64,000 bases of DNA from Ectopseudomonas chengduensis (GTDB lineage Bacteria; Pseudomonadota; Gammaproteobacteria; Pseudomonadales; Pseudomonadaceae): positions 558,001-622,000 of the forward strand of contig NZ_JACFYZ010000001.1 in NCBI RefSeq assembly GCF_015712065.1, in the 5' to 3' direction. Below the pieces are notes generated by a model. It was not told the DNA's origin. It saw only the letters and a list, made by a program, of their open reading frames with translations, and did no database searches. The position numbers were made by a program, and so were the translations under genes. Shown here one piece after another: positions 26,337 through 34,654 of this stretch (position 1 is its first letter; each line of letters begins with the position of its first letter).

Positions 26337-27260
26337 ATCGCCAAGAAGGATCTGAATCTGCTGCTGGTCTTCCATGTGCTCTATCAGGAGCGCAATGCCT
26401 CGCTGGCGGCCGAACGCATGGCGCTCAGCCAGCCAGCGCTGAGTCACAAGCTGAACAAGCTGCGTCATCAATTCGGTGATCCGCTGTTCGTACGTGCGCC
26501 ACGGGGAGTGACGCCGACGCCTCGGGCTCATGAGTTGGCGCCGCAGGTTCAGCGCCTTGTGGGCGAGTTGGAAGGTTTCTACGAGCGGTGCGATGGTCAG
26601 GACTTTCTGAGCCGTGTTGAACGCCTGCATCTCTACAGCACGGACTACATCGAGCAAACCCTGCTGCCCAGGCTGCTGCCGATTCTGCGGCAGCATGCGC
26701 CGAACCTGGTGCTGGTCACCCACAATACTCGGGGCCAGCTGCCACGCGATGAACTGGAAAAAGGTACCTGCGACCTGGCCATCGCCGGCTTCTATAAGGA
26801 TCTACCGGGAACCTTCCATCAGCAGCGCCTGCTCAGCGAGGACTTCGTCGTGCTCGCCGCGCACGACAATCCGCACCTCGCGGACGGCCTGGACCTGCAG
26901 CGTTTCGTCACCTGCGAGCACCTGATCACCACGTTGACGGGGGATCTCGAGGGCCTGGTGGACAGGGCGTTGCAGCAACGAGGGCTGCAGCGGCGGATCG
27001 CTGCCGGGCTGTCCAGCTTCGTCGCGCCAGCGCGTCTGCTGCGTGGCAGTGATCTGTTGCTCACCTGCCTGCGCTCTCTGGCTGAGGAGGCGGTCGCCCG
27101 CGACCCGGAACTGCGCATGCATCCACTGCCACTGGAGTTGCCGCGCGTCGAGGTGATGCAGATCTGGCATGAGCGCACCCATGCCGATCCGTTGCGCAGC
27201 TGGTTTCGCCGTCAGGTGCAGGCAGTCGCGCAGCGCGCCGCTCAGGACAGCGGCCCGTGA
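26331..27260 (+). CDS. LysR-family transcriptional regulator (TTG start)
   Basis: A 309-residue LysR protein of the NahR/NodD-like branch: KDLNLLLVFHVLYQERNASLAAERMALSQPALSHKLNKLR, followed by RAPRGVTPTPRA. The start is TTG at 26331, preceded by CAGGGA; no ATG lies between there and the HTH. It is divergent from the ABM/DJ-1 pair and probably controls it. The start codon lies within a perfect 15-base inverted repeat. Confidence 0.87.
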   Translation: MNIAKKDLNLLLVFHVLYQERNASLAAERMALSQPALSHKLNKLRHQFGDPLFVRAPRGVTPTPRAHELAPQVQRLVGELEGFYERCDGQDFLSRVERLHLYSTDYIEQTLLPRLLPILRQHAPNLVLVTHNTRGQLPRDELEKGTCDLAIAGFYKDLPGTFHQQRLLSEDFVVLAAHDNPHLADGLDLQRFVTCEHLITTLTGDLEGLVDRALQQRGLQRRIAAGLSSFVAPARLLRGSDLLLTCLRSLAEEAVARDPELRMHPLPLELPRVEVMQIWHERTHADPLRSWFRRQVQAVAQRAAQDSGP

Positions 27261-27282
27261 AGCGGTACGGGCTGCCGACTGC

Positions 27283-29481
27283 TTAGCCGGCCAGGCCCGC
27301 CGCCCTGGCGCGCGCAGCGTGCAGCTTCTTGTAGCTGTCGATCAGGCGCAGGTGTTTGTCCAGACCTTCGAGTTTCATGCTGGTCGGCGTCAGGCCATGG
27401 AAACGCACGCTGCCGTCCACCGAGCCGATCACTGCATCCATGCGCTCGTTGCCGAACATACGGCGCAAGTTGTGCTCGTAGTTGGCCAGCTCCAGCTCGT
27501 CGTCCAGCTGGATCTCCAGCACGGCGTTGACCGCCTGGTAGAACAGGCCGCGCTCGACGGTGTTGTCGTTGTACTGCAGGAAGGCCTCGACCAGTTCCTT
27601 GGCATCGTCGTATTTCTTCAGCGCCAGGTTGATCAGCAGCTTCAGCTCGAGGATGGTCAGCTGGCCCCACACCGTGTTGTCGTCGAACTCGATGCCGATC
27701 AGCGTGGTGATGTCGGTGTAGTCGTCGACCTCGGTGTTGTTGAGGTTGCGCAGCAGCGATTTGAGCTCGCGGTCGCTCAGGCTGTGCAGGTTGAGGATGT
27801 CCTTGCGGAACAGCAGCGCCTTGTTGGTGTTGTCCCAGATCAGATCCTCGACCGGATAGATTTCCGAGTAGCCCGGCACCAGGATGCGGCAGGCGTTGGC
27901 ACCGAGGTCGTCATAGGTGGCCACGTAGACCTCCTTGCCCATGTCCTCGAGGATGCCGAACAGGGTCGCGGCTTCCTGCTCATTCGAGTCGCTACCTTCG
28001 CCGGAGAAATCCCATTCGACGAATTCGAAGTCCGGCGTGGCGCCGAAGAAGCGCCACGACACCACACCGCTGGAGTCGATGAAGTGTTCGACGAAGTTGT
28101 TCGGCTCGGTCAGCGCTAGGCTGTCGAAAGTCGGCTGCGGTAGATCATTGAGGCCTTCGAAGCTGCGCCCCTGCAGCAGTTCGGTAAGACTGCGCTCCAG
28201 CGCCACTTCCAGGCTCGGGTGCGCGCCGAAGGAGGCGAACACGCCGCCGGTGCGCGGGTTCATCAGCGTCACGCACATCACCGGGAATTCACCGCCCAGC
28301 GAGGCGTCCCTCACCAGCACCGGGAAGCCTTGTTCTTCCAGGCCCTGGATGCCGGCGACGATGCCGGGGTACTTGGCCAGCACGTCTTGCGGTACATCCG
28401 GCAGGCACAGCTCACCTTCGAGGATTTCGCGTTTCACCGCCCGCTCAAAGATTTCCGACAGGCACTGTACCTGGGCTTCGGCCAGGGTATTGCCAGCGCT
28501 CATGCCGTTGGACAGGTACAGGTTCTCGATCAGGTTGGACGGGAAGTACACCGTCTCGCCATCGCTTTTACGCACGAACGGCAGCGAGCAGATGCCGCGC
28601 AGGGTGTTGCCCGAGTTGGTGTCGTACAGGTGCGAGCCACGCAGCTCGCCATCCGGGTTGTAGATGGCCAGGCAATGCGCGTCGAGGATTTCCTCGGGCA
28701 GCGCGTCCTTCGGGCCCGGCTTGAACCAGCGCTCGTTCGGGTAATGGACGAACTCGGCATTGGCGATGTCCTCGCCCCAGAACTGGTCGTTGTAGAAGAA
28801 GTTGCAGTTCAGTCGCTCGATGAACTCGCCCAGCGCCGAGGCCAGGGCGCTTTCCTTGGTTGCGCCCTTGCCGTTGGTGAAGCAAAGGTTCGACTGCGCG
28901 TCGCGGATATGCAGCGACCAGACGTTGGGCACGATATTGCGCCAGGAGGCGATCTCGATCTTCATCCCCAGCTCGGCGAGGATGCCCGACATGTTGGCGA
29001 TGGTCTGCTCCAGCGGCAGATCCTTGCCCGGGATGTAGGTGGTGGTGTCACTCACCGGCATCAGCAGCGCCTGGGCATCGGCGTCGAGGTTGTCGACTTC
29101 CTCGATGATGAACTCGGGGCCCTGCTGCACCACCTTCTTCACGGTGCAGCGGTCGATGGAGCGCAGGATGCCTAAGCGATCCTTCTCGGAAATGTCCGCC
29201 GGCAGCTCGACCTGAATCTTGAAGATCTGCGCGTAGCGGTTTTCCGGGTCGACGATGTTGTTTTGCGACAGGCGGATGTTCTCGGTGGGGATGTCGCGCG
29301 TCTGGCAGTACAGCTTGACGAAGTACGCCGCGCACAACGCCGAGGAGGCCAGGAAATAGTCGAACGGCCCCGGCGCCGAGCCATCGCCCTTGTAGCGAAT
29401 CGGCTGATCGGCAATCACCGTGAAGTCATCGAACTTGGCTTCGAGGCGAAGGTTGTCGAGAAAGTTGACCTTGATTTCCAT
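27283..29481 (-). CDS. OsmC-YcaO fusion protein
   Basis: A 732-residue protein. Residues about 1-140 are an OsmC-like domain (SAPGPFDYFLASSALCAAYFVKLYCQ, where OsmC proteins place a reactive Cys). About 150-560 is a YcaO ATPase domain (NGKGATKESALASALGEFIERL; LSNGMSAGNTLAEAQVQCLSEIFERAVK). A helical C-terminal tail ends the protein, as in E. coli YcaO (about 586 residues without OsmC). E. coli YcaO is linked to beta-methylthiolation of ribosomal protein S12; YcaO domains activate amide backbones with ATP. The OsmC fusion is known in other gammaproteobacteria. No peptide-precursor gene is nearby, so a natural-product role is unlikely. Confidence 0.9.
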   Translation of the reverse strand: MEIKVNFLDNLRLEAKFDDFTVIADQPIRYKGDGSAPGPFDYFLASSALCAAYFVKLYCQTRDIPTENIRLSQNNIVDPENRYAQIFKIQVELPADISEKDRLGILRSIDRCTVKKVVQQGPEFIIEEVDNLDADAQALLMPVSDTTTYIPGKDLPLEQTIANMSGILAELGMKIEIASWRNIVPNVWSLHIRDAQSNLCFTNGKGATKESALASALGEFIERLNCNFFYNDQFWGEDIANAEFVHYPNERWFKPGPKDALPEEILDAHCLAIYNPDGELRGSHLYDTNSGNTLRGICSLPFVRKSDGETVYFPSNLIENLYLSNGMSAGNTLAEAQVQCLSEIFERAVKREILEGELCLPDVPQDVLAKYPGIVAGIQGLEEQGFPVLVRDASLGGEFPVMCVTLMNPRTGGVFASFGAHPSLEVALERSLTELLQGRSFEGLNDLPQPTFDSLALTEPNNFVEHFIDSSGVVSWRFFGATPDFEFVEWDFSGEGSDSNEQEAATLFGILEDMGKEVYVATYDDLGANACRILVPGYSEIYPVEDLIWDNTNKALLFRKDILNLHSLSDRELKSLLRNLNNTEVDDYTDITTLIGIEFDDNTVWGQLTILELKLLINLALKKYDDAKELVEAFLQYNDNTVERGLFYQAVNAVLEIQLDDELELANYEHNLRRMFGNERMDAVIGSVDGSVRFHGLTPTSMKLEGLDKHLRLIDSYKKLHAARARAAGLAG

Positions 29482-29501
29482 GGGGCAATACCAGCGAGCG
29501 A

Positions 29502-29538
29502 AACAAAATGGCCGCCATTATCCGGGTTTTCGGCGGCC
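29502..29538 (-). terminator. Terminator after the LysR gene at 29611
   Basis: GGCCGCC (29510-29516) and GGCGGCC (29532-29538) form a 7-bp stem. Read on the minus strand it is followed by ATTTTGTTT. It separates the LysR transcript from the OsmC-YcaO gene. Confidence 0.6.
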
Positions 29539-29610
29539 TGTCTTGCTCGGTGGTTGCTGATGAAAGCGCGTCGGACCGGCGGTGAGTGCGACGCCGGCCC
29601 AGGAGATAGC

Positions 29611-30543
29611 TCAGCTTTCGAGTTCGGCAGGGGTACTGGTGCCGATGGAGGTGTAGCTCGGCCATTGCCGCAGCAGGGTTTCGACGAACTGTTCGGCTGC
29701 CGGCGACAGCGAAGAGCCGCGGCGGCGTACCAGGCCCAGCGTACGACTGATCACCGGATCGACCAGTGGCCGGCTGACCAGAATCGGATGATCCTCGGCC
29801 GGCATCGCCAAGCTGGGGAGGGCGGCGATGCCCAGGCCGGCCTCGACCATGCCGAGTGATGTCGACAGATGCTGCACCTCGTAGAACCAGCTTGGGCGCC
29901 AGTCGAGATGGGCCAGGCCGTGATCGAGCAGCACGCGGTTGCCACTCAGGCGGCCGACGCCGATCAGGCGGTAGTCGCTGAGCTCGCGCCAGGCCACTTC
30001 TGGCTGCTTGGCCAGGGGATGGTCACGCCGGCAGGCGAGCACGAAGGGCTCATTGACCAGCGGGGTGAAGTCGATCTCTGCGCTCTGCCCACTCTGCATG
30101 TTGATGCCGAAATCCGCTTCGCCGCGAATAACTGCTTCTAGCCCTTCATGGGCGCTGAGATCGAGAATGCGGATGCGGATCTTCGGGTACTGCAGGTTGA
30201 AGGCGCGGATCACCGTCGGCAGGAAGTAGAAGGCCGCCGTCGGGATGCAGGCGAGGGTGACCTGGCCGGACTGGCGCTCGGCCAGTTCGCGGATGCCGAG
30301 GATCGAGCGCTCGAAGTCGTCCAGCAGGCGCTGCGCCTTGGGCAGAAAATCCCGGCCCACGGCCGTTAGGCTGACCCGACGCGTGGTGCGATCCAGCAAC
30401 TGGATGCCGAGGCTTTCTTCCAGTTTCTGCATGCGCCGGGTCAGGGCCGGCTGGGACAGGTGGATGGCGTTGGCGGCCTCGTGAAAGTTGCCGAACTCGG
30501 CGATTTTCACGAAAGCGCGGATGTCTTGCAGTTCGTAATTCAT
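29611..30543 (-). CDS. LysR-family regulator divergent to the tricarboxylate cluster
   Basis: A 310-residue LysR regulator: MNYELQDIRAFVKIAEFGNF, with SQPALTRRMQKLEESLGIQLLDRTTRRVSLTAVG, and a full effector-binding domain. It is divergent from the tautomerase/OprD/Tct genes that start at 30756. This makes it the most likely regulator of that unit, in place of the TctD/TctE two-component system used by the similar opdH-tct locus of P. aeruginosa (from memory). Confidence 0.9.
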   Translation of the reverse strand: MNYELQDIRAFVKIAEFGNFHEAANAIHLSQPALTRRMQKLEESLGIQLLDRTTRRVSLTAVGRDFLPKAQRLLDDFERSILGIRELAERQSGQVTLACIPTAAFYFLPTVIRAFNLQYPKIRIRILDLSAHEGLEAVIRGEADFGINMQSGQSAEIDFTPLVNEPFVLACRRDHPLAKQPEVAWRELSDYRLIGVGRLSGNRVLLDHGLAHLDWRPSWFYEVQHLSTSLGMVEAGLGIAALPSLAMPAEDHPILVSRPLVDPVISRTLGLVRRRGSSLSPAAEQFVETLLRQWPSYTSIGTSTPAELES

Positions 30544-30755
30544 GCGCTTGGGTTATCAGTCGTGCGTATTTTTGTTTGAAATTTACCAATGAACCCTAGT
30601 CTTTCGGCTTAGGACTGGCAAGCGAGGAAATACGCACATGCATTAATGCGTTAAGTGGAATAAATATCAAAATATATGCATTTTACAGAATAAATATCCG
30701 CTCCCCATAATCGACGCAAAGCAACAATCACTGGTTTTATTGCGTTGGAGGCATC
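30544..30755. promoter_or_regulatory. Regulatory region of the tricarboxylate cluster
   Basis: A 212-base AT-rich spacer between divergent genes. Visible elements are a 10-bp perfect inverted repeat with distant arms, GTGCGTATTT (30562-30571) and AAATACGCAC (30628-30637); a palindrome GCATTAATGC (30640-30649); and two exact direct repeats GAATAAATATC at 30658-30668 and 30688-30698, thirty bases apart, i.e. about three helical turns. Confidence 0.55.
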
Positions 30756-31832
30756 ATGCGGACGGTACCTTGTGTACTCATGCGAGGCGGTACTTCGAAA
30801 GGGCCGGTCTTTCTGGCCAACCACCTGCCCACGGACCCGCAACAGCGCGACGAGGTATTGCTCAGCCTGATGGGATCGGGCCATGAGCTGGAAATCGATG
30901 GTATCGGCGGCGGCAGCCCGCAGACCAGCAAGGTGGCTATCGTCAGTCGCTCGCCGCATCCGGACGCCGATGTCGACTACCTGTTCGTGCAGGTCATGGT
31001 CACCCAGCGCCGCGTCGACACCGCGCCCAACTGCGGCAACATGCTCTGTGCCATCGGTCCTTTCGCCATCGAGCACGGCCTGGTCAATGCCGGTTCGCCG
31101 ATGACCCGGGTGCGCATTCGCAACCTCAATACCAACACCTTCGTCGATTCCGACGTGATGACCCCCAATGGCCGCGTGCGCTATGACGGCGACACCGCCA
31201 TCGACGGCGTACCTGGCACTGCCGCGCCGATCAAGCTGACCTTCCTCAATGCCGCTGGTGCCAAGACTGGTCGCCTGCTGCCCACCGGCCGCATGCGTGA
31301 CGAGTTCGATGGCGTCGTCGCCACCTGTATCGACATGGCCATGCCGATGGTGCTGATGCATGCCGAGGCGTTGGGCAAAACCGGCTACGAGTCGCCTGCC
31401 GAGCTGGATGCTGACAGCGCGTTTCTCCAGCGCCTGGAACGCATTCGCCTGCAGGCCGGCCTGGCCATGGGGCTTGGCGACGTGTCGCAGATGGTCATCC
31501 CCAAGCCGGTGCTGCTGGCACCTGCACGCCACGGCGGCACGCTGAGCGTGCGCTATTTCATGCCGCATACCTGCCACCGCTCGGTCGCCGCCACCGGCGC
31601 CATTGGTCTGGCCACCGCCTGTGCACTGCCCGGCAGCGTTGCCCAGGACATAAAGCCCATCGCAGGCGAGGCGCTGGTGCGTCTGGAGCATCCGGGCGGG
31701 CAGATCGAGGTTTCCCTGCAGCCTGCCGCGGATGGCAACCCCGAAAATCTGCGCGCCTCGCTGGTGCGCACGGCCCGTCGCCTGTTCTCGGGTGAGGTGT
31801 ACATCCCCAGCCTGAGGCGCACCGGCAGCTGA
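30756..31832 (+). CDS. PrpF/GalD-family isomerase (4-oxalomesaconate tautomerase-like)
   Basis: A 358-residue member of the PrpF family (diaminopimelate-epimerase fold). Typical motifs are MRGGTSKGPVFLANHLP at the start, DGIGGGSPQTSKVAIV, and PNCGNMLCAIGPFAIEHG, carrying the conserved Cys. Known members isomerise 2-methylaconitate (PrpF), aconitate, or 4-oxalomesaconate (GalD, about 360 residues, closest in length). It opens a plus-strand unit with an OprD porin and the TctCBA transporter, so its substrate is probably the imported acid, such as trans-aconitate or a related tricarboxylate. No gallate-pathway genes are present, so a gallate role is less likely here. Confidence 0.85.
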   Translation: MRTVPCVLMRGGTSKGPVFLANHLPTDPQQRDEVLLSLMGSGHELEIDGIGGGSPQTSKVAIVSRSPHPDADVDYLFVQVMVTQRRVDTAPNCGNMLCAIGPFAIEHGLVNAGSPMTRVRIRNLNTNTFVDSDVMTPNGRVRYDGDTAIDGVPGTAAPIKLTFLNAAGAKTGRLLPTGRMRDEFDGVVATCIDMAMPMVLMHAEALGKTGYESPAELDADSAFLQRLERIRLQAGLAMGLGDVSQMVIPKPVLLAPARHGGTLSVRYFMPHTCHRSVAATGAIGLATACALPGSVAQDIKPIAGEALVRLEHPGGQIEVSLQPAADGNPENLRASLVRTARRLFSGEVYIPSLRRTGS

Positions 31833-31871
31833 TTTCGCTTCACCACAACCACACCCGTAGGGCCATTCACA

Positions 31872-33122
31872 ATGATAAGAACAAGATCCCTCAGTTGCTC
31901 CGTCGTCGGTATGACGGTCATGGCGCTGCCTGCTGTCGGTGCCAGCGCTGCCGGTTTCATCGAGGACAGCAAGGCCAGCCTGGAGCTGCGCAACTTCTAC
32001 CTCAACCGCGACTTTCGCGAGAATGCCGGGCAGAACAAGCGCGAAGAATGGGCGCAAGGCTTCATCCTCAACCTGGAGTCCGGCTACACCCAGGGCACCG
32101 TCGGTTTTGGTGTCGATGCCATCGGCATGCTGGGTCTGAAACTCGACTCCTCGCCTGATCGCAGCGGTACCGACCTGCTGCCGCGCGACAGCAAGAATCG
32201 CCCCGAGGATGACTACAGCAAGCTCGGTGTGACCGGCAAGGTGCGTTTTGCCGAGAGCCAGCTGCGCGTGGGTACGCTGCTGCCGAAGATGCCTTACCTG
32301 CAGTACAGCAATTCACGTCTGCTGCCACAGGTGTTCGAAGGCTGGCAGCTGCAGAGCAAGGATCTCGAGCGCGCCACCTTCACCCTGGGTGAGATCGACC
32401 GCGTGGTGCAGCGTAATGTCTCCGGCTCCGACAAGCTGATGCTGAACAACAAGAACGGCCGTTTCGGCGGCAGCCCGGAAAGTGATGAATTGCGTTTCGG
32501 CGGTGTCGACTATGCGATCAACCCGCAGTTGCTCGGCAGTTATCACTACGCAGAACTGAGCGACGTCTATCGCCAGCACTTCCTCGGCGTGCAGCACAAT
32601 CTGGCGCTGGGCGCCGGCAAGCTGAAAAGCGACCTGCGCTACTTCAACAACACCGAGGCCGGACGGAAACTGGTGGGCGACATCGACAACCAGGTCATCA
32701 ACGCCATGTTCACCTACAGCGTCGCAGGCCACTCGCTTGGCCTGGCTTACCAGAAGATGCTGGGTGACGATGGCTTCACCTACGTCAACGGGGCCACGCC
32801 TTACCTGACCAACTTCCTGCAGATCAACGATTTCGCCGGTCCCGACCAGCGCTCCTGGCAACTCCGCTACGACTTCGATTTTGCCAAGGTCGGCGTCCCT
32901 GGCCTGACCTTCATGACCCGCTACGTACGCGGTGATCAGGTCGATCTGGCGAGCGGCGAGGGCCGTGAGTGGGAGCGCAACACCGATATTGCCTACGCCT
33001 TCGCCGATGGCCCGCTGAAGAATCTCAAGGTGACTTGGAGGAACGCCACCTACCGGTCGAGCTTCGTCCGTGACCTGGACGAGAATCGATTGATCCTGAG
33101 TTATATCGTGCCGCTCTGGTAA
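31872..33122 (+). CDS. OprD-family outer-membrane porin (OpdH-like)
   Basis: A 416-residue OprD-family porin with a signal peptide ending at GASA-AGF. The family start SKASLELRNFYLNRDFR, RVGTLLPKMPYLQYSNSRLLPQ in the middle, and the C-terminal strand NRLILSYIVPLW all fit. OprD porins are substrate-specific channels for small acids and basic amino acids. The order porin-tctC-tctB-tctA equals that of P. aeruginosa opdH, whose product passes cis-aconitate and other tricarboxylates, so this is probably the outer-membrane entry point for the same transporter. Confidence 0.9.
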   Translation: MIRTRSLSCSVVGMTVMALPAVGASAAGFIEDSKASLELRNFYLNRDFRENAGQNKREEWAQGFILNLESGYTQGTVGFGVDAIGMLGLKLDSSPDRSGTDLLPRDSKNRPEDDYSKLGVTGKVRFAESQLRVGTLLPKMPYLQYSNSRLLPQVFEGWQLQSKDLERATFTLGEIDRVVQRNVSGSDKLMLNNKNGRFGGSPESDELRFGGVDYAINPQLLGSYHYAELSDVYRQHFLGVQHNLALGAGKLKSDLRYFNNTEAGRKLVGDIDNQVINAMFTYSVAGHSLGLAYQKMLGDDGFTYVNGATPYLTNFLQINDFAGPDQRSWQLRYDFDFAKVGVPGLTFMTRYVRGDQVDLASGEGREWERNTDIAYAFADGPLKNLKVTWRNATYRSSFVRDLDENRLILSYIVPLW

Positions 33123-33163
33123 TGCATCGGCTGTACATACAAGACCAATAAGAGGAACCCATC

Positions 33164-34144
33164 ATGATCACCTGCTCTCTGCGCCGCATTCTGCCGCTGT
33201 CTTTCGCCGTATTGCTTGCCAGTGGCTCGGCACTGGCTGGCGAACCCTCCCGTCCGGAGTGCATCGCCCCGAGTAAACCAGGCGGCGGTTTCGACCTGAC
33301 CTGCAAGCTGGCCCAGGCTGGTTTCAAGGATGAAGGCCTGCTCAAGTCGCCGATGCGTGTGACCTACATGCCAGGTGGCATCGGCGCCGTGGCCTACAAC
33401 TCCATCGCGGCCAACCGTCGTGCCGAGCCCGGCACCCTGGTGGCCTTCTCCGGTGCATCGCTGCTCAACCTGGCCCTGGGCAAATACGGTCGCTTCGACG
33501 AGACCGCGGTGAAATGGCTGGCCACCGTCGGCAACGATTACGGCACCCTGGCGGTACGTGACGATTCCCCCTACAAGAACCTCGATGATGTGGTGCAGGC
33601 GCTGAAGAAAGACCCGAAAAGCATCGTGGTCGGTGGTGGCGGTAGTGTCGGTGGCCAGGGCTGGGTGAAGATCGCCCTGCTGGCCCGCGCCGCGGGTGTC
33701 GATCCGCGCGATCTGCGTTACGCGGCGTTCGAGGGTGGTGCCGAGCACTACATGGCGCTGATGGGAGGCCACGTGGATCTGGTCACCGGCAGCGCCAGCG
33801 AGATTCGCGCGCAGCAGGGCAACAAGATTCGTACCCTGGCGATCTTCAGCGAGGAGCGCCTGGGCGGTGACCTGGCTTCGATCCCCACCGCGCGTGAGCA
33901 GGGCTACGAGATCCAGTGGCCGCTGATCCGTGGTTACTTCCTCGGCCCTGACGTGAAAGAGCAAGACGTGGCCTGGTGGCAGGAGCGTTTCGCCAAGCTC
34001 GCGGCTTCCAGCGACTTCCAGGCCTACCTGGCCGACCGCGATGTACTGCCTTACTACGTGACCGGGCCGGAGCTGGATGCGCTGGTCAAGAGTCAGGTCG
34101 CGGAGTACCGCAAGCTGGGTCGCGAGTTCGGCCTGGTCGAGTAA
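33164..34144 (+). CDS. tctC: Tripartite tricarboxylate transporter, periplasmic binding protein
   Basis: A 326-residue Bug/TctC binding protein with a signal peptide (residues 1-25, LPLSFAVLLASGSALA). The mature start PECIAPSKPGGGFDLTCKLAQ is the family binding loop, and MPGGIGAVAYNSIA and GGGSVGGQGWVKIALLARAAGVDP are further family motifs. It delivers the substrate to the TctAB membrane complex encoded immediately downstream. AAGAGGAA precedes the ATG. Confidence 0.93.
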   Translation: MITCSLRRILPLSFAVLLASGSALAGEPSRPECIAPSKPGGGFDLTCKLAQAGFKDEGLLKSPMRVTYMPGGIGAVAYNSIAANRRAEPGTLVAFSGASLLNLALGKYGRFDETAVKWLATVGNDYGTLAVRDDSPYKNLDDVVQALKKDPKSIVVGGGGSVGGQGWVKIALLARAAGVDPRDLRYAAFEGGAEHYMALMGGHVDLVTGSASEIRAQQGNKIRTLAIFSEERLGGDLASIPTAREQGYEIQWPLIRGYFLGPDVKEQDVAWWQERFAKLAASSDFQAYLADRDVLPYYVTGPELDALVKSQVAEYRKLGREFGLVE

Positions 34145-34197
34145 CCAAGTTCCCCATGCGCCGTCACTGACGGCGCAGCGTTCTGGAGCGCATCCAC

Positions 34198-34650
34198 ATG
34201 CATGACCGTATCTTTGCGGGGGTGACCCTGCTGCTTTGCTGCATCCTGGGTTTTTTCGCCTGGGGTTACAGCGCCCCGTTTTCCTACGAGCCGGTCGGGC
34301 CCAAGGCCTTCCCGTTGCTGCTGTTATTGCTGATCGCCTTCGGCTGCCTGCAACTGCTGCTCCAGCCGGCCGGTGACGTGCAGGGCGAAGAACCGCCCCT
34401 GAACCGCGAAGTGATGATCAAGGCGCTGGTCTTTCTGGGCCTGATGATTGGCTATGCGGTGCTGTTCGAATCGCTCGGTTTCATCCCGGCCAGCGTGCTG
34501 TTCGGCATCGGTATGGCGCGTCTGTATGGCGGCAGCTGGTTACACAGCCTGATCAGTGGCGTGGTGTTGGCCATCGGCCTCTACCTGCTGTTCGACAAAG
34601 CACTCGCCGTACCACTGCCGCTTGGCATCCTTTCGACCCTGGAGAGCTGA
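34198..34650 (+). CDS. tctB: Tripartite tricarboxylate transporter, small membrane subunit
   Basis: A 150-residue protein with about four membrane segments, the size and layout of TctB (DUF1468/PF07331). Segments include VTLLLCCILGFFAWGY, FPLLLLLLIAFGCLQLLL and LISGVVLAIGLYLLFDKALAVPLP, the last being the conserved C-terminal signature. It lies between tctC and tctA, as in other TTT systems. Confidence 0.92.
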   Translation: MHDRIFAGVTLLLCCILGFFAWGYSAPFSYEPVGPKAFPLLLLLLIAFGCLQLLLQPAGDVQGEEPPLNREVMIKALVFLGLMIGYAVLFESLGFIPASVLFGIGMARLYGGSWLHSLISGVVLAIGLYLLFDKALAVPLPLGILSTLES

Positions 34651-34654
34651 ACCC

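Noticed and set aside
27283..29481. Thiazole/oxazole-modified peptide cluster because of YcaO
   Set aside because: No precursor peptide, E1-like or dehydrogenase partner genes; the OsmC-YcaO form belongs to the ribosome-linked YcaO group.
30756..31832. Gallate pathway galD
   Set aside because: No gallate dioxygenase, hydratase or aldolase genes nearby; the context is tricarboxylate uptake, so only the family name is used.
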